From assembly GCF_007830495.1 (NCBI RefSeq), contig NZ_VLKW01000002.1, positions 394,270-458,269 of the forward strand: a DNA stretch of 64,000 bases. The letters run 5' to 3'. Below are positions 43,237 to 50,698 of this stretch, one piece after another. Position 1 is the first letter of the stretch. Every line of letters starts with the position of its first letter. The translations under genes and the position numbers were made by a program. The notes under the pieces are model-generated. The model saw only the letters and a list, made by a program, of their open reading frames with translations, ran no database searches and was not told the DNA's origin. Origin of the DNA: Pseudoduganella flava. Lineage in GTDB: Bacteria; Pseudomonadota; Gammaproteobacteria; Burkholderiales; Burkholderiaceae_D.

Positions 43237-43616
43237 ATATGATGAATGTGAACGCAAACGGCACCAGCGACGCCCTGCTCGACGATGTGACGGACGAGAT
43301 GATCATCGACCAGGTCAGCAGCGACCTGACCGATGCGCCGGTCACGCGCACGCCGCGCCGCGACCTGCCGCAGATGATGCGCAAGATTCCCGTCACGCTG
43401 ACCCTGGAGGTGGGTTCGGCCCGCGTGTCGCTGCAGGACCTGATGAACATCGGTCCGGACAGCGTGGTGGAACTGGATGCGCTGGCCGGCGAGCCGCTGG
43501 TCATCAAGGTCAACGGCACCGCGATCGGGCGCGCCGAGGTGGTCGTGGCAGGCGAAAATTACGGCTTGAAGGTCATCGACCTCGACGGACTCAATCTCGA
43601 CATGATGACGTCATGA
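43233..43616 (+). CDS. fliN: FliN, motor switch protein
   Basis: 127 residues. A variable acidic N-terminus, then a SpoA domain: MMRKIPVTLTLEVGSARVSL, QDLMNIGPDSVVELDALAGE and PLVIKVNGTAIGRAEVVVAG, ending near LKVIDLDG. It completes the C ring with FliM and FliG and docks FliH. It begins in the fliM stop (ATGA) and its stop overlaps the fliP ATG. fliO, normally next, is absent. Confidence 0.94.
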   Translation: MNMMNVNANGTSDALLDDVTDEMIIDQVSSDLTDAPVTRTPRRDLPQMMRKIPVTLTLEVGSARVSLQDLMNIGPDSVVELDALAGEPLVIKVNGTAIGRAEVVVAGENYGLKVIDLDGLNLDMMTS

Positions 43617-44443
43617 TGTCGCGTCTCGCGACCGCGGCCGGCGCGCCCGCCACGGGCCCGCGCCGGCCGTTCGCTTTGGCGGCCCGGCCGTCCTGGCTGG
43701 CGGCGCTGCTGGTGCTGGCCATGCTGCTGGCCGTACCGCTGGCCGCGTTCGCACAGCAACAGACCAATACCCCTGACCTGCTGGCCGGCGTCGTGCCCGG
43801 CGCCCGGACCGACCTGTCGGTGAAGATGCAGATCCTTGTCATCATGACCCTGCTGGGCCTGCTGCCCGTGCTGGTCATGATGATGACGAGCTTTACCCGT
43901 TTCGTCATCGTGCTGTCGCTGCTGCGCTCGGCGCTGGGCCTGCAGCAGGGCTTGCCGAACCGTATCATCACCGGCGTCGCGCTGATCCTCACGCTGCTCG
44001 TGATGAAGCCGATCGGCGACCAGGTATGGCGCGACGCGTTCGTTCCGTACGACCAGAACCGGATCGGCCTGCAGGATGCGCTGCGCATCGCCGAGCAGCC
44101 GGTGTCGCGCTTCATGCTGGCGCAGACGAGCAAGGCGGCGCTGCGCCAGGTGGCCACCTTGGCCGGCGAGCAGAAGATCGCCAATCCGATGCAGCACGGC
44201 TTTCCCGTCAAGCTGGCGGCATTCGTGCTGTCCGAACTGAAGACGGCGTTCCAGATCGGCTGCATGCTGTTCATCCCGTTCCTGATCATCGACCTCGTCG
44301 TATCGTCCGTGCTGATGGCGATGGGTATGATGATGCTGTCGCCGCTCGTGATCTCGTTGCCGTTCAAACTGCTGCTGTTCGTGCTGGTCGACGGCTGGAC
44401 CCTGACCGTCAACACGCTCGTCACGAGCATCCAGGCGTATTAG
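43613..44443 (+). CDS. fliP: FliP, export gate protein
   Basis: 276 residues. A long cleavable signal (to about residue 43, ending AFAQQ) is followed by FliP helices: LSVKMQILVIMTLLGLLPVL, MMMTSFTRFVIVLSLLRSAL, GLQQGLPNRIITGVALILTL and the C-terminal MMMLSPLVISLPFKLLLFVL. FliP pentamers make the core of the export gate; FliO normally helps their assembly but no fliO is seen between fliN and fliP. Confidence 0.96.
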   Translation: MMSRLATAAGAPATGPRRPFALAARPSWLAALLVLAMLLAVPLAAFAQQQTNTPDLLAGVVPGARTDLSVKMQILVIMTLLGLLPVLVMMMTSFTRFVIVLSLLRSALGLQQGLPNRIITGVALILTLLVMKPIGDQVWRDAFVPYDQNRIGLQDALRIAEQPVSRFMLAQTSKAALRQVATLAGEQKIANPMQHGFPVKLAAFVLSELKTAFQIGCMLFIPFLIIDLVVSSVLMAMGMMMLSPLVISLPFKLLLFVLVDGWTLTVNTLVTSIQAY

Positions 44444-44461
44444 CCGCATGGAGTACTTGAT

Positions 44462-44734
44462 ATGCTGACTCCCGACGTCGCCGTCGACCTCGTCGTCGAG
44501 GCGCTTCACATCGTGATGGTCCTGGTGCTGGTGCTCGTCGTGCCGGGCCTCGTCGCGGGCCTCGTGGTGGCGCTGTTCCAGGCCGCCACGCAGATCAACG
44601 AGCAGACGCTGTCGTTCCTGCCGCGCCTCCTCGTGACCTTGCTGGCGATCGTGATCACGGGGCGCTGGATGGCCGGCTACCTGATGGACTACTGCGTCTC
44701 GATCTTCACCCGGGCCGCCACGCTGGTCGGCTGA
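44462..44734 (+). CDS. fliQ: FliQ, export gate protein
   Basis: 90 residues, two transmembrane helices (ALHIVMVLVLVLVVPGLVAG and LVTLLAIVITGRWMAGYLMD) joined by the conserved loop FQAATQINEQTLSFLPRL. It lies 18 bases after fliP with a GGAGTA ribosome site. Confidence 0.95.
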   Translation: MLTPDVAVDLVVEALHIVMVLVLVLVVPGLVAGLVVALFQAATQINEQTLSFLPRLLVTLLAIVITGRWMAGYLMDYCVSIFTRAATLVG

Positions 44735-44743
44735 CCGCCGTAC

Positions 44744-45529
44744 ATGGAACAGGTACTGGCCAATCTTCTCCCGCTGCTCAATGCGCTGTGGTGGCCCTTC
44801 GTGCGCGCGATGGCGCTGCTGTCGGCCGCGCCGGTGCTGGGCGAGGCGATGGTGCCGGTGACGATCCGCGTGCTTGCCTCCGTGACGCTGGCCGTGCTGA
44901 TGCTGCCCGTGACGGGCAAGGTGCAGGTGATCGAGGACCCGTTCACGCTGGCGATGGTGGTGGCCACGGCGGGCGAGGCGATTCTCGGCTTCGCGCTGGG
45001 CCTCGCGTTCCACTTCGCGATGTCCGTCATCGGCGTGCTGGGCTACATCGTGTCGTCGCAGATGGGCTTTTCGATGGCGGTGATGAACGACCCGCTGAAC
45101 GGCACGTCGTCCGACGTCGTCTCGGGTTTGCTCACCATGCTGTCCATCATCATCTTCTTCGCCATCGACGGCCACCTCGTGATCACCAACGTGATCGGCG
45201 CCAGCTTCAAGGCGTGGCCGCCCGGCTCGGGCCTGGGCGCGATGCTGCTGCAGACGATCGCGTGGAACGTGGCGTGGATCTTCTCGGCGGCGCTGCTGCT
45301 GGCGATCCCCGTCGTGTTCTCGACGGTCGTCGTGCAGATCGGCTTCGGCTTCCTGAACCGCGTGGCGCCGGCGCTGAACCTGTTCTCGCTGGGCTTTTCC
45401 GTCATCACGCTGTTCGGCCTCCTGATGCTGGGGCAGCTGGTGCGGTTCATTCCCGACCATTATTCGCGGATGACGGGGCAGGTGCTGGAAATGATCCGTC
45501 AACAAATGCAGGCGACAGGCCATGGCTGA
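44744..45529 (+). CDS. fliR: FliR, export gate protein
   Basis: 261 residues, six predicted transmembrane segments. ALNGL-type FliR marks: PFVRAMALLSAAPVLGEAMV, GYIVSSQMGFSMAVMNDPLN and FGFLNRVAPALNLFSLGFSV. It caps the FliP-FliQ core. It overlaps flhB by 8 bases. Confidence 0.95.
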   Translation: MEQVLANLLPLLNALWWPFVRAMALLSAAPVLGEAMVPVTIRVLASVTLAVLMLPVTGKVQVIEDPFTLAMVVATAGEAILGFALGLAFHFAMSVIGVLGYIVSSQMGFSMAVMNDPLNGTSSDVVSGLLTMLSIIIFFAIDGHLVITNVIGASFKAWPPGSGLGAMLLQTIAWNVAWIFSAALLLAIPVVFSTVVVQIGFGFLNRVAPALNLFSLGFSVITLFGLLMLGQLVRFIPDHYSRMTGQVLEMIRQQMQATGHG

Positions 45530-46661
45530 TACGGGCACCGGCGATAAAACCGAAAAGGCCTCACAGCAGAAGCTGAGGAAGGCGCGCGAGGAAGGCCAGG
45601 TCTCGCGCTCGCGCGATCTCGCCACCGCGATCGGCATCCTCGTCAGCCTGAAGCTGTTCGTGTTCCTGCTGCCCGATTACCTCGTCCAGTTCCGCGCGAT
45701 CTTCTCGGCCAGCTTCGTGCCGCTGGACTCGACCGGCGCCCTGATGAACGCGATGTCGGACGTGTTCTACGAAGCCACGATGCTGCTGGTGAAGATGGTG
45801 GCGCCGCTGTTCGTCGTGCCGTTCTTCATCGTGCTCGGCTCGATGGTGCCGGGCGGCTGGGTGTTCAGCTCGAAGAACTTCATGCCGAAGTTCTCGAAGA
45901 TGAGCCCCGTGGCCAACCTCGGCCGGCTGTTCTCCGGCAAGCACGGTTTCGAGCTGGGCATATCGATCGCCAAGGCATCGATCCTGATCGCGGTGCTGGT
46001 GCACATGGCCCGCTCGACGATCACCGACTACACGCGGCTGCAGTCGATGCCGCTGTCGCAGGCGATGGCCAACGGCGCGAGCCTGATGCTGGACGGCGTG
46101 ATGGCGCTGGTGGCGATCTTCGTGCTGTTCGCCGTGATCGATGTGCCGGCGCAGGCATTCTTCTATGCGCGAAACCAGCGCATGAGCAAGCAGGACCTGA
46201 AGGAAGAGCACAAGAGCCAGGAAGGGCGGCCCGAAGTGAAGGGCCGCATCCGCCAGCTGCAGCGGGCGATGGCGCAGCGCGCCGCCCGCAAGACGGTGCC
46301 GTCGGCCGACGTCGTCGTCGTCAACCCCGAGCACTATGCGGTGGCGCTGAAGTACGACGAGAAGCGCGCCGAGGCGCCGTTCGTCGTGGCCAAGGGCGTC
46401 GACGAGATGGCGCTGTACATCCGCCGCATCGCCGAGGAGCACAGCGTGGAAGTGCTGCGCCTGGCACCGCTGGCGCGTGCCATCTACAATACGAGCCAGG
46501 TCAACCAGCAGATCCCCGTGCCGCTGTACCAGGCCGTGTCGCAGGTGCTGCACTACGTGCTGCAAATGAAGGCGTTCCGCGCCGGCGGACGCACCGCGCG
46601 CCCGGCGTTCCCCGATCAGATTGTCGTACCAACATCCATGAGTGAGGTTTCACCGTCATGA
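45522..46661 (+). CDS. flhB: FlhB, export switch protein with NPEH in place of NPTH
   Basis: 379 residues: KTEKASQQKLRKAREEGQVS at the N-terminus, four membrane helices, and a cytoplasmic C-terminal domain with VVVNPEHYAVALKYDEKRAE. The self-cleavage tetrapeptide is Asn268-Pro-Glu-His271, so the usual Thr is Glu. The cleaved bond (Asn-Pro) is intact, so autocleavage is probably retained. FliK acts on this domain to switch export from hook to filament proteins. The C-terminal tail extends about 25 residues past the fold. Overlaps fliR and flhA. Confidence 0.95.
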   Translation: MADTGTGDKTEKASQQKLRKAREEGQVSRSRDLATAIGILVSLKLFVFLLPDYLVQFRAIFSASFVPLDSTGALMNAMSDVFYEATMLLVKMVAPLFVVPFFIVLGSMVPGGWVFSSKNFMPKFSKMSPVANLGRLFSGKHGFELGISIAKASILIAVLVHMARSTITDYTRLQSMPLSQAMANGASLMLDGVMALVAIFVLFAVIDVPAQAFFYARNQRMSKQDLKEEHKSQEGRPEVKGRIRQLQRAMAQRAARKTVPSADVVVVNPEHYAVALKYDEKRAEAPFVVAKGVDEMALYIRRIAEEHSVEVLRLAPLARAIYNTSQVNQQIPVPLYQAVSQVLHYVLQMKAFRAGGRTARPAFPDQIVVPTSMSEVSPS

Positions 46662-48748
46662 ATTTCCTGAACTCCCTGGTGGCCGAACTGCGCCGCCACA
46701 AGTTCGCCACGCCGCTGTTCGTGATGTCCATCCTCGCGATGATCATCCTGCCGCTGCCGCCGATCCTCTTGGACGTGCTGTTCACGTTCAACATCGTGCT
46801 CGCGCTGATCGTGATCCTCGTGTCGGTGCAGGCCAAGCGCCCGCTGGACTTCTCCGTGTTCCCGACGGTGATCCTCGCCACGACGATGCTGCGGTTGACG
46901 CTGAACGTGGCATCCACCCGCGTCGTGCTGCTGCACGGCCACGAGGGCACGCATGCGGCCGGCCGGGTGATCGAATCGTTCGGTAACGTCGTCATCGGCG
47001 GCAATTTCGTCGTCGGCCTCGTCGTGTTCGTGATCCTGATGATCATTAACTTCGCGGTGGTGACGAAGGGCGCGGAGCGGATCTCGGAAGTGTCGGCGCG
47101 CTTCACGCTGGACGCGCTGCCGGGCAAGCAGATGGCGATCGACGCCGACCTGAACGCGGGCCTGATCAACCAGGAAAAAGCCCAGGTGCGCCGCAAGGAA
47201 GTGGCGATGGAAGCGGACTTCTACGGCGCGATGGACGGCGCCTCGAAGTTCGTGCGCGGCGACGCGGTCGCGTCGATCCTGGTCCTGATCATCAACATCG
47301 TCGGCGGTGTCGCGATCGGTTCGCTGATGCAGGACATGAGCTTCGGCGACGCGTTCCGCCAGTACGCGCTGCTGACGATCGGCGACGGCCTGGTGGCACA
47401 GATCCCGGCGCTGCTGCTGTCGGCCGCCGCCGCGATCATCGTCACCCGCGTCTCGGACGCCGGCGACTTCGAAGCGCAGGTGGGCAGCCAGCTGCTGGCC
47501 AACCCGAACGTGCTGTTCTCCGCCGCCGGCCTGATGGTGATCCTCGGTCTCGTGCCGGGCATGCCGTGGCTGCCGTTCCTGTCGTTCGCGGGCGCGCTCG
47601 GTTATGTCGGCTGGCGCATGCAGCAACGGGGCGTGGCGCTGCCGGACACCAGGCAGATCGAAGCCATCGAAGCCGTGCTGCGCGAGGACAAGGCGCCGGA
47701 GCTGGAGTGGCAAAGCCTGCCCGTCGTGCACCCGATGCAGGTGCTGCTGGGCTACAAGCTCGTCGGCCTGATCGACAAGGCGAACGGCGAGGTGCTGACG
47801 AAGCGCATCCGCGGTGTGCGGCAAAGCGTGTCCGAAGCGATGGGTATGGTGCTGCCGCCGATCGGCGTACGCGACGACCTGGGGCTGAAGCCGTCGCAAT
47901 ATTCCGTCGTGCTGGGCGGCGCGGTGATCGCCCAGGCCGAGGTGTTCCCGGATCGGCTGATGGCGATCCCGTCGCCGAACCTGTACGGCCAGATCGACGG
48001 CATTCCCGGCGTCGAGCCGGCCTATGGCATGCCGGTCGTGTGGATCGAACCTGGCGAAAAGGCGCAGGCACTGGGCTTGGGCTACCAGGTCGTCGAGGCA
48101 CCGTCCGCGATCGCCACGCACCTGTCGAAACTGATCCGCGAATACCTGCCGGAACTGTTCCGCCATGACGACGTGGGCGCGCTGATGGAGCGCCTGACGG
48201 CGCTGGCGCCGAAGCTGGGCGGGGCGCTGGACAAGGCGCTGACGCACACCCAGCTCCTGCGCGTGTTCCGCGTGCTGCTGGCCGAGAACGTGTCGTTGAA
48301 GGACATCGTGCCGATCGCCACCACGCTGGTCGACAGCGCGGAAACGACGAAGGACCCGATCCTGCTAGCCGCCGAAGTGCGCTGCGCGCTGCGCCGCCAG
48401 ATCGTCGCGGGCCTGTTCGGCCAGAAGAAGGAAATGCTGGCGTTTAACCTGGGCGGCGAGCTGGAAAACATGCTGCTGGGTTCCCTGAACCAGGCCCGCC
48501 AGTCCGGCAAGGTGGTGCTGGACAATTACCCGATCGACCCGCACCTGCTGGCGCAGCTGCAGGTGAACATGCCGGTGGCGCGCGAACAGATGAAGCAGCA
48601 GGCCACGCCGCCGCTGCTGCTGGTGCTGCCGCAGATCCGCCCGCTGCTGGCCCGTTACGCGCGGCTGTTCGCACCGGGACTGCACGTGCTGTCGTATAAC
48701 GAGGTGCCGGAGAACCGCGAGGTTTCGATTATTGGTACCGTAGGGTAA
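46658..48748 (+). CDS. flhA: FlhA, export gate protein
   Basis: 696 residues. The FHIPEP-family core: TTMLRLTLNVASTRVVLLHG, GNFVVGLVVFVILMIINFAV, TKGAERISEVSARFTLDALP and GKQMAIDADLNAGLINQEKA. The cytoplasmic part (from about 330) binds chaperone-substrate complexes. It starts 4 bases inside flhB. It is the last gene of the fliMNPQRflhBA operon; flhF, flhG and fliA, which follow flhA in many primary systems, are not there. A palindromic hairpin follows. Confidence 0.97.
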   Translation: MNFLNSLVAELRRHKFATPLFVMSILAMIILPLPPILLDVLFTFNIVLALIVILVSVQAKRPLDFSVFPTVILATTMLRLTLNVASTRVVLLHGHEGTHAAGRVIESFGNVVIGGNFVVGLVVFVILMIINFAVVTKGAERISEVSARFTLDALPGKQMAIDADLNAGLINQEKAQVRRKEVAMEADFYGAMDGASKFVRGDAVASILVLIINIVGGVAIGSLMQDMSFGDAFRQYALLTIGDGLVAQIPALLLSAAAAIIVTRVSDAGDFEAQVGSQLLANPNVLFSAAGLMVILGLVPGMPWLPFLSFAGALGYVGWRMQQRGVALPDTRQIEAIEAVLREDKAPELEWQSLPVVHPMQVLLGYKLVGLIDKANGEVLTKRIRGVRQSVSEAMGMVLPPIGVRDDLGLKPSQYSVVLGGAVIAQAEVFPDRLMAIPSPNLYGQIDGIPGVEPAYGMPVVWIEPGEKAQALGLGYQVVEAPSAIATHLSKLIREYLPELFRHDDVGALMERLTALAPKLGGALDKALTHTQLLRVFRVLLAENVSLKDIVPIATTLVDSAETTKDPILLAAEVRCALRRQIVAGLFGQKKEMLAFNLGGELENMLLGSLNQARQSGKVVLDNYPIDPHLLAQLQVNMPVAREQMKQQATPPLLLVLPQIRPLLARYARLFAPGLHVLSYNEVPENREVSIIGTVG

Positions 48749-48765
48749 CCCAAGGGGGTCGCGAC

Positions 48766-48918
48766 GCACCGCCTCGCGCCCGGGTTACGGCCCAGGCTTG
48801 CAAGCCTGGGCCTGGGGACACCATCCGATTTGACGCGGCGATTACCGGCGTCGGAAAGCACCGCTTCGCGCCCGGGTTACGGCCCAGGCTTCGATTTGAC
48901 GCGGCGATTACCGGCGTC
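48766..48918. repeat. Two-copy repeat with a 24-bp palindrome downstream of flhA
   Basis: A 34-base unit (48766-48799) recurs at 48858-48891 with one mismatch, and a 27-base unit (48826-48852) recurs exactly at 48892-48918. In the second copy the two units abut; in the first a 26-base segment separates them. The spacer completes a perfect 24-base palindrome (48789-48812, centred CTTGCAAG). It probably serves as the flhA terminator and looks like a small duplicated intergenic element. Confidence 0.75.
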
Positions 48919-48930
48919 ACGCGCCAACCT

Positions 48931-49461
48931 TTACTCCTCCTTCCTTGCCTCCGCCGGCGGCGCCTTCAGCCTCACCCGCGTGCCGGGACCACGTCCGCCG
49001 CCCGCGTCCACGGCGTAGACTTCGATCTCGATATCCATGTCGATGGCGGCCGACTGCGGACCCTCGAACAGGAACAAATCGAATGTCATCGCGCCATCCT
49101 CCACGGTGGCGGCCTGCGGCCCGCCTTCGTCCGCGATCGGGCCATTCTTCGGCACCACGAAACCAAAGCCGACCTCCCGCAACGGCGGCGCATCCGCGAC
49201 GGGCCATTCTACCCTCAGCCTGGCGGTACCGGCCATGCAACGGCTGATGCGCGTGTAGTAATCGGCGGGTTCCGCGGGGACGCGCACGATCTGCTCGACG
49301 GTGACGCGCGGCGCCGGCAGGGTGCGGGCCGGCGGCGCGGCATCCCAGTCGTAGCCGGATGGCACGGTTGCCTTGAACGGATGGTAATTGCTGTAGAACA
49401 GGCAGGCGGAGGCGGGCATTGACGCCGCCAGCACCCACGCGGCCACGATCGTGCGGATCAT
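48931..49461 (-). CDS. Secreted hypothetical protein
   Basis: 176 residues. Signal MIRTIVAAWVLAASMPASAC ends in a Cys but lacks a strict lipobox, so it may be a plain signal or a weak lipoprotein signal. The body is acidic, with IEIEVYAVDAGGGRGPGTRV near the end and a Lys/Glu tail. No family recognised. It lies between flhA and flagellin, divergent from neither. The start ATG 49461 begins the signal; a longer in-frame start at 49533 is unlikely. No motif links it to flagella. Confidence 0.6.
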   Translation of the reverse strand: MIRTIVAAWVLAASMPASACLFYSNYHPFKATVPSGYDWDAAPPARTLPAPRVTVEQIVRVPAEPADYYTRISRCMAGTARLRVEWPVADAPPLREVGFGFVVPKNGPIADEGGPQAATVEDGAMTFDLFLFEGPQSAAIDMDIEIEVYAVDAGGGRGPGTRVRLKAPPAEARKEE

Positions 49462-49524
49462 CGGCGGCTCCCACGGCGGAAAATGCCAAGTTACCACGGC
49501 AAGCGGTTTCGGCGCCAGAAATAC

Positions 49525-49550
49525 GAAAGCCAACCGATCGGTTGGCTTTC
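49525..49550. terminator. 26-bp perfect palindrome downstream of flagellin
   Basis: A perfect palindrome of 26 bases centred on CGATCG, 40 bases after the flagellin stop codon, with GAAAG at one end and CTTTC at the other. Short T-runs flank it on both strands, so it can act as a terminator for flagellin. Confidence 0.7.
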
Positions 49551-49589
49551 TTGGCTGAGCCGGCCGCGGCGGCCGGCGGTTCAGGCGAA

Positions 49590-50507
49590 TTACTGCAGCA
49601 GGGACAGGACCAGCGACGACTGGCTGTTGGACTGCTTCAGCATCGCGGTGCCGGCTTGCAGCAGCATCTGGTTCGACGTCATCGAAGCCGATTCCGAAGC
49701 GAAGTCGACGTCCATGATGCGGCCGGTTGCGTTCTTCGTGTTCGTCGAGATGTTCGACAAGTTGTTGTAGACGTGGTCCAGGCGGTTCGACACTGCACCG
49801 ATCTTCGAACGCAGGGCGGCAACGGAGTCGATCGCGGTTGCCAGCGTCTTGATCGTTGCGTTCGCGTTGTTTGCACCCGTCACCGAGTTCGGGGTGGCGG
49901 CGTTGTCGGAGATTTCGGTACCGGCAGCGGCAGCGGCTGCACCGGTGCCACCGTCGTACTGCTTGGCGGCCAGCAGGATGTCGCTGTGCACTTTGCCCAG
50001 TTCGACGGTGAAGTCAGCATTCATCTTCTCGTCCATGTCCGAACCGATCTGGAACGTGACTGCGGTGGACAGCTTGCCTTTGGCAGCGTCCGAGTTCAGC
50101 AGGGCGGTGCCACCGAACTTGGTGTTGGACATGATGTTGCCCAGTTCGTTCGACAGCGAGTCGAATTCAGCCTGCATTGCCTGCTGGTCGACGCCGGTCG
50201 AGGAACCGTCGGCTGCCTGGGTTGCCAGGTCTTTCATGCGGTTCAGGATGTTCGTCGTCTCGTCCAGCGCGCCTTCGGCGGTCTGCAGCATCGAGATCGA
50301 GTTCTGCGTGTTGCGCATTGCAACGCCCATGCCGCTGGTCTGGGTTTTCAGACGGGTAGCGATCTGCAGGCCAGCTGCGTCGTCCATTGCGGAGTTGATG
50401 CGGTAACCGGTCGACAGACGGGTCATCGAGGTCGACAGGCTCGATTGGGTACGCGAGATCGAGTTCTGTGCGGACAGTGCAGCGTTATTGGTGTGAAGGC
50501 TCAGCAT
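49590..50507 (-). CDS. fliC: Flagellin (short, LafA-like)
   Basis: 305 residues. Conserved D0/D1 ends: LHTNNAALSAQNSISRTQSS and RLSTGYRINSAMDDAAGLQI at the N-terminus, and RIMDVDFASESASMTSNQML then LLQAGTAMLKQSNSQSSLVL at the C-terminus. The outer D2/D3 region is reduced to a short Ala/Gly/Asn stretch, so the filament should be smooth. The size is typical of lateral-type flagellins. ATG 50507 has GGAG 8 bases upstream. Expected to be sigma-28 controlled; a convincing GCCGATAA box was not found upstream. It is the only flagellin in the window. Confidence 0.96.
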   Translation of the reverse strand: MLSLHTNNAALSAQNSISRTQSSLSTSMTRLSTGYRINSAMDDAAGLQIATRLKTQTSGMGVAMRNTQNSISMLQTAEGALDETTNILNRMKDLATQAADGSSTGVDQQAMQAEFDSLSNELGNIMSNTKFGGTALLNSDAAKGKLSTAVTFQIGSDMDEKMNADFTVELGKVHSDILLAAKQYDGGTGAAAAAAGTEISDNAATPNSVTGANNANATIKTLATAIDSVAALRSKIGAVSNRLDHVYNNLSNISTNTKNATGRIMDVDFASESASMTSNQMLLQAGTAMLKQSNSQSSLVLSLLQ

Positions 50508-50644
50508 TTTCGTTACTCCAGTTGGTTGGTTCGATTCAGAGCAGCTTTTCTGCGCTCTCATGAGTACAAGACGACCGCCCCGAACAGGACATTAAGTGCC
50601 GCATGGAAATTTTTGAGGATTTTTTTCGATTTTTTTTCCGAAGC

Positions 50645-50679
50645 AAAAACAACAACGCCGGGCGGACCCGGCGTTGTTG
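50645..50679 (-). terminator. Rho-independent terminator of the ETF-QO gene
   Basis: Exact 13-base arms (50650-50662 and 50667-50679) around a 4-base loop, followed on the minus strand by TTTTTGC. It lies 20 bases after the etf-QO stop and upstream of the flagellin promoter, so it insulates flagellin from read-through. Confidence 0.88.
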
Positions 50680-50698
50680 GCATGCGCTGTTGGCAAAA

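Noticed and set aside
43559-45637. 692-codon minus-strand ORF opposite fliP/Q/R
   Set aside because: Composition is His/Gln/Arg-rich; shadow of conserved membrane genes.
50508-50640. Sigma-28 promoter of flagellin
   Set aside because: TCAAAAAT and CGGCACTTAATG are present but do not match TAAA-N15-GCCGATAA well enough to call; a promoter must exist, but its box is not identified.
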